61,043 nucleotides of DNA from Lachnospiraceae bacterium (lineage in GTDB: Bacteria; Bacillota; Clostridia; Lachnospirales; Lachnospiraceae). Position numbers and translations under genes: made by a program. How positions within the stretch are numbered: position 1 is the stretch's first letter; every line of letters begins with the position of its first letter. This document shows, piece by piece, positions 7,235 to 17,473 of this stretch. Location: contig CAAFZP010000045.1 of NCBI GenBank assembly GCA_900767585.1, positions 1 to 61,043 of the forward strand, given 5' to 3'. The notes under the pieces are model-generated. The model worked only from the letters and a program-made list of their open reading frames with translations, had not been told where the DNA came from and did no database searches.

Positions 7235-10200
7235 TTATCTTGCAATATAAGCGGTACCAGCACTGGATGTGATATTCTGGTATGTTCTGCCCGGTTCTCC
7301 CTGTCCCTTTGGAACAAGCACGATTTGAATACCTTCCAGTCGTTTTGCATACCCTGCTGTTCCCGCCGGTGCGCCATTTTTTGCCCAGCCAAGCCAGCCA
7401 TAGGTCTGCGCATGTACGCGGTAGTAAATATCATAGTGATCTGCCATCTCTCCGGTCAATGCGATACAGATTGCTTCGAGACGTTTTGCCTCTCCCTGTG
7501 TTCCACTCATATTACCATTCGATTTCCATGTGGATGGATTGTTCACATTTCCCTGCCAGCCATACGTCTGCACATGGGTTGTATAACAGATTCCGCCGGA
7601 ATAATTTTTATTTGTCAGAAGGATTTCGATTCCTTCCAGACGTTTTGCCTGTCCACTCGTTCCACTCATGGCTCCGTTGAATTTCCATCCCTGCCAGCCA
7701 TACGTCTGTACATGGGTCCGGTATGTTACATTTGGTGTCGTATCACCCGGAATCTGAGGATTTAACAGAGCTTCGTATTGCGGTCCATTTCCGGAAAGTG
7801 CATAATATGGGCCTGTATATAAAGACTGAATGCCATCCATATTCTGGTCGAATGTCTGTCCCCGCTTTACAACGACAATCTGAATACCTTCGAGCCGCTT
7901 TCCTAATCCGGCGGTACCAGAAGGTGCACCATTTTTTGCCCAGCCAAGCCAGCCATATGACTGCGCATGCACACGGTAATAAACATCATATTTGTTTGCA
8001 TCTGCACCCGTCAGCTTGATTTTGATTGCTTCCAGTCGTTTTGCCTCTCCCTGTGTTCCGCTCATATCGCCATCTGCTGCCCACGGAAGCCAGCCATAAC
8101 TCTGACAGTGCGTCGTATATTGGATACCGAGTTTTTTATTTCCATATACTCTTATATTAATAGCTTCCAGTCGTTTTGCCTCTCCGGAAGTTCCACTCAT
8201 GGATCCGTTGACTCTCCAATTCTGCCAGCCATTTTTCTGCACATGAGTACGATACATAACATTCACGGTTGGAATAGTTTCGCTTTGAGAATTTCCGCTT
8301 GTTCCGGAATTTCCGCCGGTTTCTTCTTTCGTAACTGTAAATGTATATGTCTTTGCAATTGCATGATTCTTTTTTGGCTGGATTGTAACTGTCGCTGTTC
8401 CAGGTCCAACTGCCTTTATAATATATTTCTCATTAAATGTATCATAGCTTATTGTAATCACTGCTGTGTTTGAAGAAAGAACTTCCATATCATCTTCTGC
8501 TGTTCCATAATCCGGCTCAATCCAGCATCTGTAAGAAGATCCAACCTTCATATTTTTATCTACATTTGAGTAATATACATTTCCACTCGTGTCACTATTT
8601 TTCCACCATACTTTAAAGCTTGTTGGTACAAGTTCTTTGATTTCAAAGTCTGCTGATTTGGTTCCTTTATAATTCTTGCTGCTTTCTTTGATAGTTACAA
8701 TCACACTTGCTATTCCGGGATTCTGATTATTTTGGTATTGTACCGTATAATCAGATTTTGGAATCACATTTTCCAAGGAATCAACAACTTTTTCTACTTC
8801 CGGTGTTTTTTCCTTCTCATCATATATATAAGAATCCTGGCTCAACTTCACGATTGCATCTGTAATATTTCTTTTTTCAATTGTATAGTTTCTAGAGATT
8901 GTATCTGCGTATTTTCCTATGCCGACAACCTTCAATGTCGCTGTTCCTGCATTTATATGATTGCTGTATTTGATTGTATAATCTGTATCTTCCTGTAATA
9001 CTTTTCCTTTGCAAATAACCGTCACGGATTCCGGCTTGATTTCAGAACCGGTATATACATATCCTGTGTTCTTAAATAAAACACTTGCGGATTTCAGACT
9101 GGACTCTCCGATATGGAACTCTGTCTGTATGTTTCCGGTTGTATTTTTTTCTGTGGCAGTGACTGTTACCGTAGCAGTTCCTATATTTTTATTATTCACA
9201 TAACTGACTTCATAACAGGTATCCGGAATCACCTGATCTTTGTATGTGACTGTCACTTTTGGTGTCTTTGCAGTTCCATCGTAAATAACGCTGTCATATT
9301 CAAGTGCTATATCACAATCTTTCAGATTCAATACACGGATTGTATACGGTTTTTCGATGATTCCTGTATAATTGTTAATACCTTTTACCTGCAGGCTTGC
9401 TGTTCCGACATTTTCATTATCTTCGTATGTGACTGTATAATCTTTGTTTTCTGTTAGAGTTTCATTTTCTTTTGATACAGTTACTTCCGGTTTAACCGCA
9501 TTTCCATTGTATGTATAACTTGTCTCATTCAACTTGATACTATAATCTTTGATACTAATTGGGTTGATTGTAAAGTTTTTATCTACGGAAGAACCAAAAA
9601 TACCCTTTCCTTTGATTGTCACAATACCCGTACCGGCTTCTACATTTTTGCTGTAGGAAACTTCATAATCCTGTGAACTGAGCAATGCATAACCTTTATA
9701 TTTAACCGTGACAGCCGGTGTAAAGGCGGATCCATTGTATATGTAGACGGTTTTATCCAATGTAATACTACAGTTTTTAATAGGTATTTCTCCCTCTTCA
9801 CCGACACGGATCGTATATTTTCTTGCTAAAGATAAATCATATTTTGACGCTGCTGTTATGTCCACGATTCCTGCTTGTTTAATATTTAAAGGATACTCTG
9901 AATCACCCCACAAATCTTTTTCTTCTTCCCCAACTTCTACAATATCTGAATTCGAAGATGTTACAACACAATCTTTCAAATCTGCATTTCCACTATACCA
10001 GACTTCCAATTTTACATCATCTCCGGCTTTATAAGAACCTGGATTTGATGATATCAGATTGCCTGTTTTCCAGCTTACATTTGGTGCTGTTGTAGGGATT
10101 GTTTTTGTCTGTGTATCTCCACATTTCCTGCAGACCAGCTTGACCTTTCCATCTACAGGTGTGCCATATTCATAATCATGGCCGACCACGATATTTGACA

Positions 10201-11485
10201 TCTTTGCATCGAGTGTTTCTGTATTGATTTCATAGAATTTAACGTCGTTGTTTTTCCATGTATACCATACTACATTTTTTCCGACCAGAATCGGCTGGCA
10301 GTCTGACAATGCATCTTTCAAAGTTGTACTCTGGATACTTCCGATTATATTTCCAAAACCATCCACTTTTACGTATTTGAGGTTTGAATTCTGTGTCCAT
10401 AATACAAGGAAACTGTTATCCGTGAGTTTGACAAGCTGTGGTGTTGAACATGTCTCACTTGAAGATATCTCACTTGTAATCTGTTTATACGTCACTGTCG
10501 AAGAATTGAAAGGTACTGTTGCGATGTATACGTTTTTTGGTGTTCTATATTGATATGTTTCTGACTTCGTACCGGCAATCATATAGGTAGAAGAAGAAAT
10601 CTCAAATCCACCGACTGTTATACCGGTATAATTATCCCCTGTTTCTCCTCCATCCGGTGTCACCATGTCCACGGAAGATACGCTCTTCGTAAATTTACCT
10701 GATGTACATGCATACTTATATTTGCACAATACAACCGAACGCGGATGTGCATCTCCATGATCTACCGCCACAATCTTTCCGTCTTTAATCTTAACAAACT
10801 GGTTAAAGGAATGGCTGACATATCCGTAATCGATGTTCATAACTCCGGTATAAGAATCTGTCACTTTCATGTTTGCCGTATCTACTTCGATTGTGACATT
10901 TGCCTGATGATTCAAACCATCTTTCTTTGATTTGTACATCTCATGACATGTCCGGATCACCAGATAATTTCCGATATGTGTCATACGTGCAGAACCGGCA
11001 TCAAACGGAACGGTTGTATTGGCTCCTTTTAATCCGCAGTTGCTGATTTTGTTCCAGTTTTTATCGTATTTTGTGATACGATATACCTCGACTGCATTGG
11101 ATTCCTCTTTATTTTCCTGTCCGGTCAGAATATAATAATTGCCATTCATCGCATAAAATCCACCAAACAATGGCAATTCCGGATCTATCACTTTACTGTT
11201 TACAATCTGATAATTGGACGCATCGTAATATTCGATCACGATTTTTTTCGCGGAGCTCACATATTGCACCCGCATGAGTGTTCCATCTCCGCAATCATGC
11301 AGATAGGAATTCATAACACTCGACCAGTTCCATGGATAATCCTGGTCTCCGATATTGCCACCGGTGTACGTCGTGCAATCCACATCCGCTGCATAAGCTT
11401 TTTTATAGGAAATGCCTGAACATATACATACCATGCATAATGCAAGCAAGCCATATAGTAACCCTTTTCTTTTTTGACCTCTCAT
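7235..11485 (-). CDS. secreted surface protein with Ig-like and ChW repeats
   Basis: A 1,416-residue exported protein. A signal peptide is clear (basic MRGQKRKG, hydrophobic core, cleavage probably after AYA near residue 31). About 400 residues of beta-rich sequence follow, then five Ig-like repeats of about 70 residues (pattern YxYNGxxxxPxVTV...DYxVxYxxN...GTAxVxxxG), a bacterial Ig-like domain, and six ChW repeats (GWxxWxxNGxxSGTxGxAKRLEaI) in two triplets. ChW repeats are known from clostridial wall-associated proteins. The start at 11485 has GGAGG upstream. No LPXTG sorting motif is seen, so attachment may be through the repeats. It is probably an adhesin or wall-binding protein; the ligand is unknown. 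Confidence 0.85.
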   Translation of the reverse strand: MRGQKRKGLLYGLLALCMVCICSGISYKKAYAADVDCTTYTGGNIGDQDYPWNWSSVMNSYLHDCGDGTLMRVQYVSSAKKIVIEYYDASNYQIVNSKVIDPELPLFGGFYAMNGNYYILTGQENKEESNAVEVYRITKYDKNWNKISNCGLKGANTTVPFDAGSARMTHIGNYLVIRTCHEMYKSKKDGLNHQANVTIEVDTANMKVTDSYTGVMNIDYGYVSHSFNQFVKIKDGKIVAVDHGDAHPRSVVLCKYKYACTSGKFTKSVSSVDMVTPDGGETGDNYTGITVGGFEISSSTYMIAGTKSETYQYRTPKNVYIATVPFNSSTVTYKQITSEISSSETCSTPQLVKLTDNSFLVLWTQNSNLKYVKVDGFGNIIGSIQSTTLKDALSDCQPILVGKNVVWYTWKNNDVKFYEINTETLDAKMSNIVVGHDYEYGTPVDGKVKLVCRKCGDTQTKTIPTTAPNVSWKTGNLISSNPGSYKAGDDVKLEVWYSGNADLKDCVVTSSNSDIVEVGEEEKDLWGDSEYPLNIKQAGIVDITAASKYDLSLARKYTIRVGEEGEIPIKNCSITLDKTVYIYNGSAFTPAVTVKYKGYALLSSQDYEVSYSKNVEAGTGIVTIKGKGIFGSSVDKNFTINPISIKDYSIKLNETSYTYNGNAVKPEVTVSKENETLTENKDYTVTYEDNENVGTASLQVKGINNYTGIIEKPYTIRVLNLKDCDIALEYDSVIYDGTAKTPKVTVTYKDQVIPDTCYEVSYVNNKNIGTATVTVTATEKNTTGNIQTEFHIGESSLKSASVLFKNTGYVYTGSEIKPESVTVICKGKVLQEDTDYTIKYSNHINAGTATLKVVGIGKYADTISRNYTIEKRNITDAIVKLSQDSYIYDEKEKTPEVEKVVDSLENVIPKSDYTVQYQNNQNPGIASVIVTIKESSKNYKGTKSADFEIKELVPTSFKVWWKNSDTSGNVYYSNVDKNMKVGSSYRCWIEPDYGTAEDDMEVLSSNTAVITISYDTFNEKYIIKAVGPGTATVTIQPKKNHAIAKTYTFTVTKEETGGNSGTSGNSQSETIPTVNVMYRTHVQKNGWQNWRVNGSMSGTSGEAKRLEAINIRVYGNKKLGIQYTTHCQSYGWLPWAADGDMSGTQGEAKRLEAIKIKLTGADANKYDVYYRVHAQSYGWLGWAKNGAPSGTAGLGKRLEGIQIVVVKRGQTFDQNMDGIQSLYTGPYYALSGNGPQYEALLNPQIPGDTTPNVTYRTHVQTYGWQGWKFNGAMSGTSGQAKRLEGIEILLTNKNYSGGICYTTHVQTYGWQGNVNNPSTWKSNGNMSGTQGEAKRLEAICIALTGEMADHYDIYYRVHAQTYGWLGWAKNGAPAGTAGYAKRLEGIQIVLVPKGQGEPGRTYQNITSSAGTAYIAR

Positions 11486-11521
11486 ATAACCCCTCCTATG
11501 TATCATGAAAACCAATTTTGA

Positions 11522-11540
11522 ATATGAACATTGTTCATAT
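11522..11540. promoter_or_regulatory. perfect palindrome upstream of surface-protein gene
   Basis: ATATGAAC-ATT-GTTCATAT, 8-bp arms with a 3-nt centre, lies 37 bp upstream of the surface-protein start. It may be an operator or a small leader hairpin. The same arms around TTC occur at 23583-23601 inside a palindromic element. Confidence 0.45.
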
Positions 11541-11557
11541 CGTTTTCTCCTCATATG

Positions 11558-11594
11558 GAAAATCCCAGATGGATTTTTTTTCCACCTGGGGATT
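11558..11594 (-). terminator. gyrA downstream hairpin terminator
   Basis: AATCCCAGATGGA (11561-11573) pairs with TCCACCTGGGGATT (11581-11594). Read on the minus strand it lies just after the gyrA stop and is followed by a short ATTTT tract, so it probably ends the dnaA-gyrA operon. The T tract is weak. Confidence 0.7.
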
Positions 11595-11603
11595 TTTCAT
11601 CGA

Positions 11604-14159
11604 TTATTTTCCATCGGTTTCATCCGGCTCTTCTACATTACCTTCCTCATTGTCTGCCTCATTCATCTCACGTTCCATGATTTCCAGGGACTCGGATTCA
11701 TCTGCAGATTTCTGACGAACCTTTGCAATACTTGCAACGGTAATGTCACTTTCCAGATCCATGTTGATGAGCTTCACACCGGTTGTAATTCTGCCAAGTG
11801 TTGAGATATCCTTACACAGAAGTCTTATTACAATACCCTGGTTGGTAATCAGCATGATTTCGTTATCATCGTTGACTGCCTTAAATCCGACAACCGTTCC
11901 GGATTTGTCTGTAATCTTGTAACACTTTACACCCTTACCGCCACGGTGCTGTGGTGTAAATTCTTCGACAAGTGTACGCTTACCAAGACCATTCTCCGAT
12001 ACGATCAGAAGTGCCTCTCCCTGCGTGTCTAACTGCATGCCGATAACCTCATCATCACCAGCGACACTCATACCGATTACACCCATCGATGTACGTCCGG
12101 TTGAACGAACCTCCTTCTCATTGAAGCGGATACACATACCCTGTTTTGTGATCAGGATGATATCCTTTGTATTGTTCGTTGCCTTTACCTCAATCAGCTC
12201 ATCGCCCTCTTTCAGGGTGATTGCAGCAAGTCCGGACTTACGAACATTTGCGTACTCGGTAATCTTTGTCTTCTTGATCATACCATTCTTTGTAGCCATG
12301 ATCAGGTATCTTCCCTCATGGTACTCACGAATTGGAATGACTGCTGTGATCACTTCATCCGGCTGGAGCTGTAGGAGGTTCACGATTGCCGTTCCTCTCG
12401 CGGTACGTCCGGATTCCGGAATCTCATACGTCTTCAGACGATATACACGTCCCTGATTCGTGAAGAACATGATGTAATGGTGCGTCGTTGTCATGAACAG
12501 ATTCTCGATGAAATCATCCTCGATTGTCTGCATGCCCTTGATGCCCTTGCCACCACGGTTCTGACTCTTGAAGTTATTGATTGTCATACGCTTTACATAG
12601 CCAAGCTTTGTCATAGCGATTACAACATTTTCCTTCGGAATCAGATCTTCAACTGTGATATCATCATCCATATCAATGCCGATCGAAGTTCTTCTGTCAT
12701 CACCATACTTTGTTGCGATGATCAGAATTTCCTCCTTGATTACACCAAGGAGCAGCTTCTCATCTGCCAGAATTGCCTTCAACTCTTTGATGAGTTCCAT
12801 CAATTCTCTGTATTCTTTCTCAAGCTTCTCTCTTTCCAAACCGGTCAGAGCACGCAGACGCATATCGACGATAGCCTGTGCCTGTGCATCGGACAAACCG
12901 AAACGCTCGATCAATGCTATCTTTGCATCCGGAACAGATTTGGAGCTTCTGATAATCTGAATCACTTCATCAATATGATCAAGTGCAATCAGCAATCCCT
13001 CTAAGATATGGGCACGGTCTTCTGCCTTGTTTAAATCAAACTTTGTTCGTCTTGTAACAACATCTTCCTGATGCTTGATATAATATCCAAGAATCTCCAG
13101 GAGATTCAATACCATAGGCTGTCCATCGACCAAAGCCAGCATGATCACACCAAATGTATCCTGCATCTGTGTGTGCTTGTACAACTGATTCAGTATGATA
13201 TTCGCATTGCAGTCTTTTCGAAGCTCAATGACAATACGCATACCCTCACGGGAACTCTCATCACGAAGGGCTGTGATACCCTCAATCTTCTTTTCCTTGA
13301 CAAGCTCTGCAATCTTCTGAATCAACTTTGCTTTATTTACCATATATGGAAGCTCGGTAACAACGATTCTCTGCTTTCCGTTTGCCATCGGCTCAATCTC
13401 GGATACCGCACGTACCTTAATCTTGCCACGACCGGTTCTATATGCTTCATTGATACCGGCTGTACCAAGGATAGATGCACCCGTTGGGAAATCCGGTCCC
13501 TTGATGATTTCCATCACTTCCTCGATACTTGTCTCCCGGTCCTCATTCACGCGGTTGTCAATGATCTTGACAACTGCATTTATGACCTCACGCAGATTGT
13601 GTGGTGGAATATTTGTCGCCATACCTACGGCAATACCGGTTGTACCGTTTACGAGTAGGTTCGGATAACGGCTTGGAAGTACGACCGGTTCTTTCTCTGT
13701 CTCATCAAAGTTCGGTACAAAATCAACCGTATTTTTGTTGATATCCGCAACCATCTCCATGGAAATCTTGGAGAGACGTGCTTCTGTATATCGCATCGCA
13801 GCCGCGCCATCCCCATCGACGGAACCGAAGTTTCCGTGTCCATCGACCAGTGGATATCTTGTATTCCATTCCTGTGCCAGTTTTACAAGTGCTTCATAGA
13901 TAGAACTGTCACCATGTGGATGATATTTACCCATTGTATCACCAACGATACGGGCACATTTACGATGTGGCTTATCCGGACCGTTGTTCAGTTCTACCAT
14001 GGAATGCAAAATTCTTCGCTGTACAGGCTTTAAACCATCCCGCACATCCGGAAGAGCTCTTGCAGCGATAACGCTCATGGCATAATCGATATACGATTCT
14101 TCCATGGTTTTCTTCAAATCCACTTCATGGATTTTATCAAAAATTGTACTATCGTCCAT
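11604..14159 (-). CDS. gyrA: DNA gyrase subunit A
   Basis: An 851-residue cleavage-religation subunit of gyrase, which with GyrB introduces negative supercoils. Visible marks are the N-terminal DVRDGLKPVQRRILHSM block, the quinolone-determining segment YHPHGDSSIYEALV (serine at the position equivalent to E. coli Ser83, glutamate at Asp87), and the catalytic tyrosine in AAMRYTEARL. The C-terminal beta-pinwheel carries the GyrA-box-like QNRGGKG sequence that marks gyrase rather than topoisomerase IV. The acidic tail (EADNEEGNVEEPDE) is usual. It is the last gene of the dnaA operon, 14 bp after gyrB. Confidence 0.98.
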   Translation of the reverse strand: MDDSTIFDKIHEVDLKKTMEESYIDYAMSVIAARALPDVRDGLKPVQRRILHSMVELNNGPDKPHRKCARIVGDTMGKYHPHGDSSIYEALVKLAQEWNTRYPLVDGHGNFGSVDGDGAAAMRYTEARLSKISMEMVADINKNTVDFVPNFDETEKEPVVLPSRYPNLLVNGTTGIAVGMATNIPPHNLREVINAVVKIIDNRVNEDRETSIEEVMEIIKGPDFPTGASILGTAGINEAYRTGRGKIKVRAVSEIEPMANGKQRIVVTELPYMVNKAKLIQKIAELVKEKKIEGITALRDESSREGMRIVIELRKDCNANIILNQLYKHTQMQDTFGVIMLALVDGQPMVLNLLEILGYYIKHQEDVVTRRTKFDLNKAEDRAHILEGLLIALDHIDEVIQIIRSSKSVPDAKIALIERFGLSDAQAQAIVDMRLRALTGLEREKLEKEYRELMELIKELKAILADEKLLLGVIKEEILIIATKYGDDRRTSIGIDMDDDITVEDLIPKENVVIAMTKLGYVKRMTINNFKSQNRGGKGIKGMQTIEDDFIENLFMTTTHHYIMFFTNQGRVYRLKTYEIPESGRTARGTAIVNLLQLQPDEVITAVIPIREYHEGRYLIMATKNGMIKKTKITEYANVRKSGLAAITLKEGDELIEVKATNNTKDIILITKQGMCIRFNEKEVRSTGRTSMGVIGMSVAGDDEVIGMQLDTQGEALLIVSENGLGKRTLVEEFTPQHRGGKGVKCYKITDKSGTVVGFKAVNDDNEIMLITNQGIVIRLLCKDISTLGRITTGVKLINMDLESDITVASIAKVRQKSADESESLEIMEREMNEADNEEGNVEEPDETDGK

Positions 14160-14173
14160 TGTTCTCCTCCTAC

Positions 14174-16096
14174 TTAAACATCAAGATTCTTAACGAATTT
14201 TGCATTTGCCTCAATAAATTCACGTCTTGGCTCAACTCTCTCACCCATCAAAGTATCAAAGGTTAAGTCAAGCTCTGACTCACTGTTTTCATCAATCGCT
14301 ACACGCAATAAAATCCGCTTTTCCGGATCCATCGTCGTATCCCACAACTGTTCGGCATCCATCTCACCAAGTCCTTTGTATCGCTGGATCTTGTTATTCT
14401 GGTCACGTCCGACTTCATTTAAGATATCTGCCAGTTCTTCGTCACTGTATGCATACCATGTCTTCTTGTTTTTCTCGAGCTTATACAGTGGTGGCTGTGC
14501 TAAGTATACATGTCCTTCCTTGATCAGATCCGGCATGAACCGGAAGAAGAATGTAAGCATCAGCGTTGCAATATGTGCACCATCGACATCGGCATCGGTC
14601 ATGATAATGATCTTATCATAACGAAGCTTTTCAATATTGAAATTCTCACGAATACCGGTACCAAACGCGGTAATCATAGCTTTAATCTCTGCATTTTCCA
14701 GAATCCGGTCGATTCTTGCTTTCTCTACATTCAGAATCTTACCACGCAGTGGAAGGATTGCCTGTGTTGCACGGGATCTGGCAGTCTTTGCAGAACCACC
14801 GGCGGAATCTCCCTCTACGATGTAGATTTCGCAGTTCTTTGGATTTGGATCCGAACAATCGGCAAGCTTACCTGGAAGTGCCATATTTGTCTCAAGTGTA
14901 CTCTTACGGGCAACATCTCTTGCTTTTCTGGCTGCCATACGGGCACGCTGTGCGACAACTGCCTTTCCTACGATAGCTTTTGCAACCTGTGGATTCTGCT
15001 CCAGAAAATACGTAAGTTTTTCTGTTACAAGTCCTTCTACCGCAGTTCTCGCTTCTGCATTTCCAAGCTTCTGCTTCGTCTGTCCTTCAAACTGTGGCTC
15101 CGGAATCTTGATACTTACGATAGCTGTCAGACCTTCTCGCAGGTCATCACCGGACAGATTTTCTTCTTTGTCACGCAGAATCTTATTGCTTCTTGCATAA
15201 TCATTGAATACTTTCGTGATAGCACTCTTAAATCCTGTCAGATGCATACCACCTTCCGGTGTGTTGATATTATTTACAAAGCTCAAAGTAAGCTCGTTGT
15301 AAGAATCGTTGTGCTGCATTGCCACTTCGACATAGATATCATCTTTGTTACCATCGATATAGATGATCTTGTCATAAAGTGCAGTCTTTGTCTTATTCAG
15401 GTAAGCGATGAACTCCTTGATACCACCCTCATAGTGGAAAGATTCTCTCTGTTCTTTACCCTCACGCTTATCTTCAAGATTAATTTTCAATCCCTTTGTC
15501 AGGAAAGCCATCTCACGAAGTCTTGTACGAAGCACCTTATAATCAAAGATTACATCGTCAAAGATCGTATCGTCCGGCATAAATGTAACCTTCGTTCCGG
15601 TCTTGTCGGTCTTGCCAATCTCTTTTAGCTTATACACGACATTTCCACGTTCATAACGCTGCTTATAGACTTTTCCATCTCTGGAAATCTCAACTTCCAG
15701 CCAATTCGAAAGCGCATTTACAACCGATGCACCTACACCATGCAGACCACCGGATACCTTGTATCCGCCACCGCCGAACTTACCGCCGGCATGCAGGATT
15801 GTAAATACAACTTCTACGGCCGGAATACCGGCCTTCTTGTGGATACCTGTCGGGATACCACGTCCATTATCGATAACAGTCACGGAACCATCTTCGTTGA
15901 TTGATACATCGATTTCTGTACAGAAACCTGCCAATGCCTCATCAACTGCATTGTCTACAATCTCGTATACAAGATGATGAAGTCCTCTTGTAGAGGTACT
16001 ACCGATATACATACCCGGTCTTTTACGAACCGCCTGCAAACCTTCCAAAATCTGGATTTGATTCGCATCATAATTGCTTTCACTCTGATTGCCCAT
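14174..16096 (-). CDS. gyrB: DNA gyrase subunit B
   Basis: A 640-residue ATPase subunit of gyrase. The GHKL ATP site is seen in EIVDNAVDEALAG, DNGRGIPTG and the GLHGVGASVVNALS lid. The TOPRIM domain carries EGDSAGGSAK and the DADVDGAHI metal site. PLRGKILNVEKA is the usual conserved block. Length and order fit the Firmicutes recF-gyrB-gyrA unit. Confidence 0.98.
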   Translation of the reverse strand: MGNQSESNYDANQIQILEGLQAVRKRPGMYIGSTSTRGLHHLVYEIVDNAVDEALAGFCTEIDVSINEDGSVTVIDNGRGIPTGIHKKAGIPAVEVVFTILHAGGKFGGGGYKVSGGLHGVGASVVNALSNWLEVEISRDGKVYKQRYERGNVVYKLKEIGKTDKTGTKVTFMPDDTIFDDVIFDYKVLRTRLREMAFLTKGLKINLEDKREGKEQRESFHYEGGIKEFIAYLNKTKTALYDKIIYIDGNKDDIYVEVAMQHNDSYNELTLSFVNNINTPEGGMHLTGFKSAITKVFNDYARSNKILRDKEENLSGDDLREGLTAIVSIKIPEPQFEGQTKQKLGNAEARTAVEGLVTEKLTYFLEQNPQVAKAIVGKAVVAQRARMAARKARDVARKSTLETNMALPGKLADCSDPNPKNCEIYIVEGDSAGGSAKTARSRATQAILPLRGKILNVEKARIDRILENAEIKAMITAFGTGIRENFNIEKLRYDKIIIMTDADVDGAHIATLMLTFFFRFMPDLIKEGHVYLAQPPLYKLEKNKKTWYAYSDEELADILNEVGRDQNNKIQRYKGLGEMDAEQLWDTTMDPEKRILLRVAIDENSESELDLTFDTLMGERVEPRREFIEANAKFVKNLDV

Positions 16097-16117
16097 CTAA
16101 TTCCTCCTAATCATCCT

Positions 16118-17209
16118 CTAGCAGAGAGTTTTCTCTTCTATCGTTCCGGCTGTCACTTTATACACTTTGTTTATTTTCAGCCTTTCTTTTATAAAATCAT
16201 CATATCCTGTACATGTGAGAATCGTCTGGATTTCTTTGATTGAATCCAACAATGCATCCTGCCTGCTTCTGTCCAATTCCGACATCACATCATCTAACAG
16301 TAATATGGGATTATCATTGATTATTTTTTTTACCAGTTTGATTTCCGCCAGTTTCAGGGAAAGTGCAACCGTTCTCTGCTGCCCCTGCGACCCAAACCGC
16401 CTTACATCCATGTCATTTACCAGAAAAATAATATCATCCCTGTGTGGTCCTGTCTGTGTCGTCTGATTTTTTATATCACTTTCCTGTTTTTCATCAAGCA
16501 TGGAAAGAAATGATTCTGTCTCTACATTTTTTTCATATACAAGAGTCAGTTTTTCTTTTCCCGACGTCAGATTCTTATGTATATCCGGTATAATCTCATT
16601 TAATAAATCAATAAAATGATTCCTTTTTTTTATGATTTCTATACCATATTTTACCAACTGATCATTCCACACGGACAACATATCCAGTTTGCTTTTATCA
16701 AAACTGATTTGCCTAAGCAGATTGTTTCGCTGGTCCAATACTTTTTTATATCCGGCCAGCTCACTTACATATATCTTATCGAGCTGGCATAATTCCATAT
16801 CCATGAAATTTCGTCTTTCCGCCGGGCTGTTTTTTATGATTGTCAGATCTTCCGGAGAAAAGAAAACCATATTCATTGTACCAAGCAGCTCTGAACTCCG
16901 ATGAATCGGCACCAGATCGATAGCAATTCCTTTTGTCTTATTTTTTTTCAGATGCATGTCGATACGCCGGCTCATCCCATCTTTCCGGATATCTGTCCGG
17001 ATATGGCTTTCTTCCTGCCCAAACCGTATCATCTCACGGTCTTTGCTTCCTCTGTGACTTTTTGTCGTTCCTGCAACATAGATTGCTTCCAATATATTTG
17101 TTTTTCCCTGTGCATTATCTCCATACAAAATGTTGATACCATCGGAAAATGTAATCCTGGCATTTTCATAATTTCTAAAATTCATCAATGCCAGATCTTT
17201 AATATACAT
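16118..17209 (-). CDS. recF: DNA replication and repair protein RecF
   Basis: A 363-residue SMC-like ATPase that helps load RecA at single-strand gaps. It shows the Walker A GDNAQGKTN at about residues 30-38, the start MYIKDLALMNFRNYENA typical of RecF, the signature QGQQRTVALSLKLAE, and the Walker B LLLDDVMSELD. It sits between yaaA and gyrB. Confidence 0.97.
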   Translation of the reverse strand: MYIKDLALMNFRNYENARITFSDGINILYGDNAQGKTNILEAIYVAGTTKSHRGSKDREMIRFGQEESHIRTDIRKDGMSRRIDMHLKKNKTKGIAIDLVPIHRSSELLGTMNMVFFSPEDLTIIKNSPAERRNFMDMELCQLDKIYVSELAGYKKVLDQRNNLLRQISFDKSKLDMLSVWNDQLVKYGIEIIKKRNHFIDLLNEIIPDIHKNLTSGKEKLTLVYEKNVETESFLSMLDEKQESDIKNQTTQTGPHRDDIIFLVNDMDVRRFGSQGQQRTVALSLKLAEIKLVKKIINDNPILLLDDVMSELDRSRQDALLDSIKEIQTILTCTGYDDFIKERLKINKVYKVTAGTIEEKTLC

Positions 17210-17235
17210 ACTTCCACCTCATCTGAACCGGAATT

Positions 17236-17460
17236 TTATTTTTGGATGCTGATTTTGTTGTCATCAAAAACAACCTCATCTCCATCATAGAGCTTTCTTC
17301 CGCGGCGCTCATCGATTTCTCCGTTTACTAAAACAAGTCCCTGCTGTATCAGCTCTTTTGCATCAATCCCGGAATCTGCAATTCCGGTTGCCTTAAGTGC
17401 CTGTCCCAGCTTGATATATTCTTCACCATCACGCAATTTCAAAATATGCATCTGTCCCAT
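17236..17460 (-). CDS. yaaA: S4-domain RNA-binding protein YaaA
   Basis: A 74-residue protein made almost entirely of an S4 domain (KLGQALKATGIADSGIDAKELIQQGLV...NGEIDERRGRKLYDGD). Orthologues lie between dnaN and recF in most Firmicutes and are thought to bind RNA or ribosomes. The start at 17460 has AAGGAG 9 nt upstream; the reading to 17484 overlaps the dnaN end and has no site. Confidence 0.92.
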   Translation of the reverse strand: MGQMHILKLRDGEEYIKLGQALKATGIADSGIDAKELIQQGLVLVNGEIDERRGRKLYDGDEVVFDDNKISIQK

Positions 17461-17473
17461 GATTTTGTTCTCC

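Noticed and set aside
12477..13004. A plus-strand frame of 175 codons opposite gyrA
   Set aside because: It is a shadow of the gyrA coding frame.
14510..15628. A 372-codon plus-strand frame opposite gyrB
   Set aside because: It lies wholly antisense to gyrB, is cysteine-rich with no family match, and has no ribosome site.
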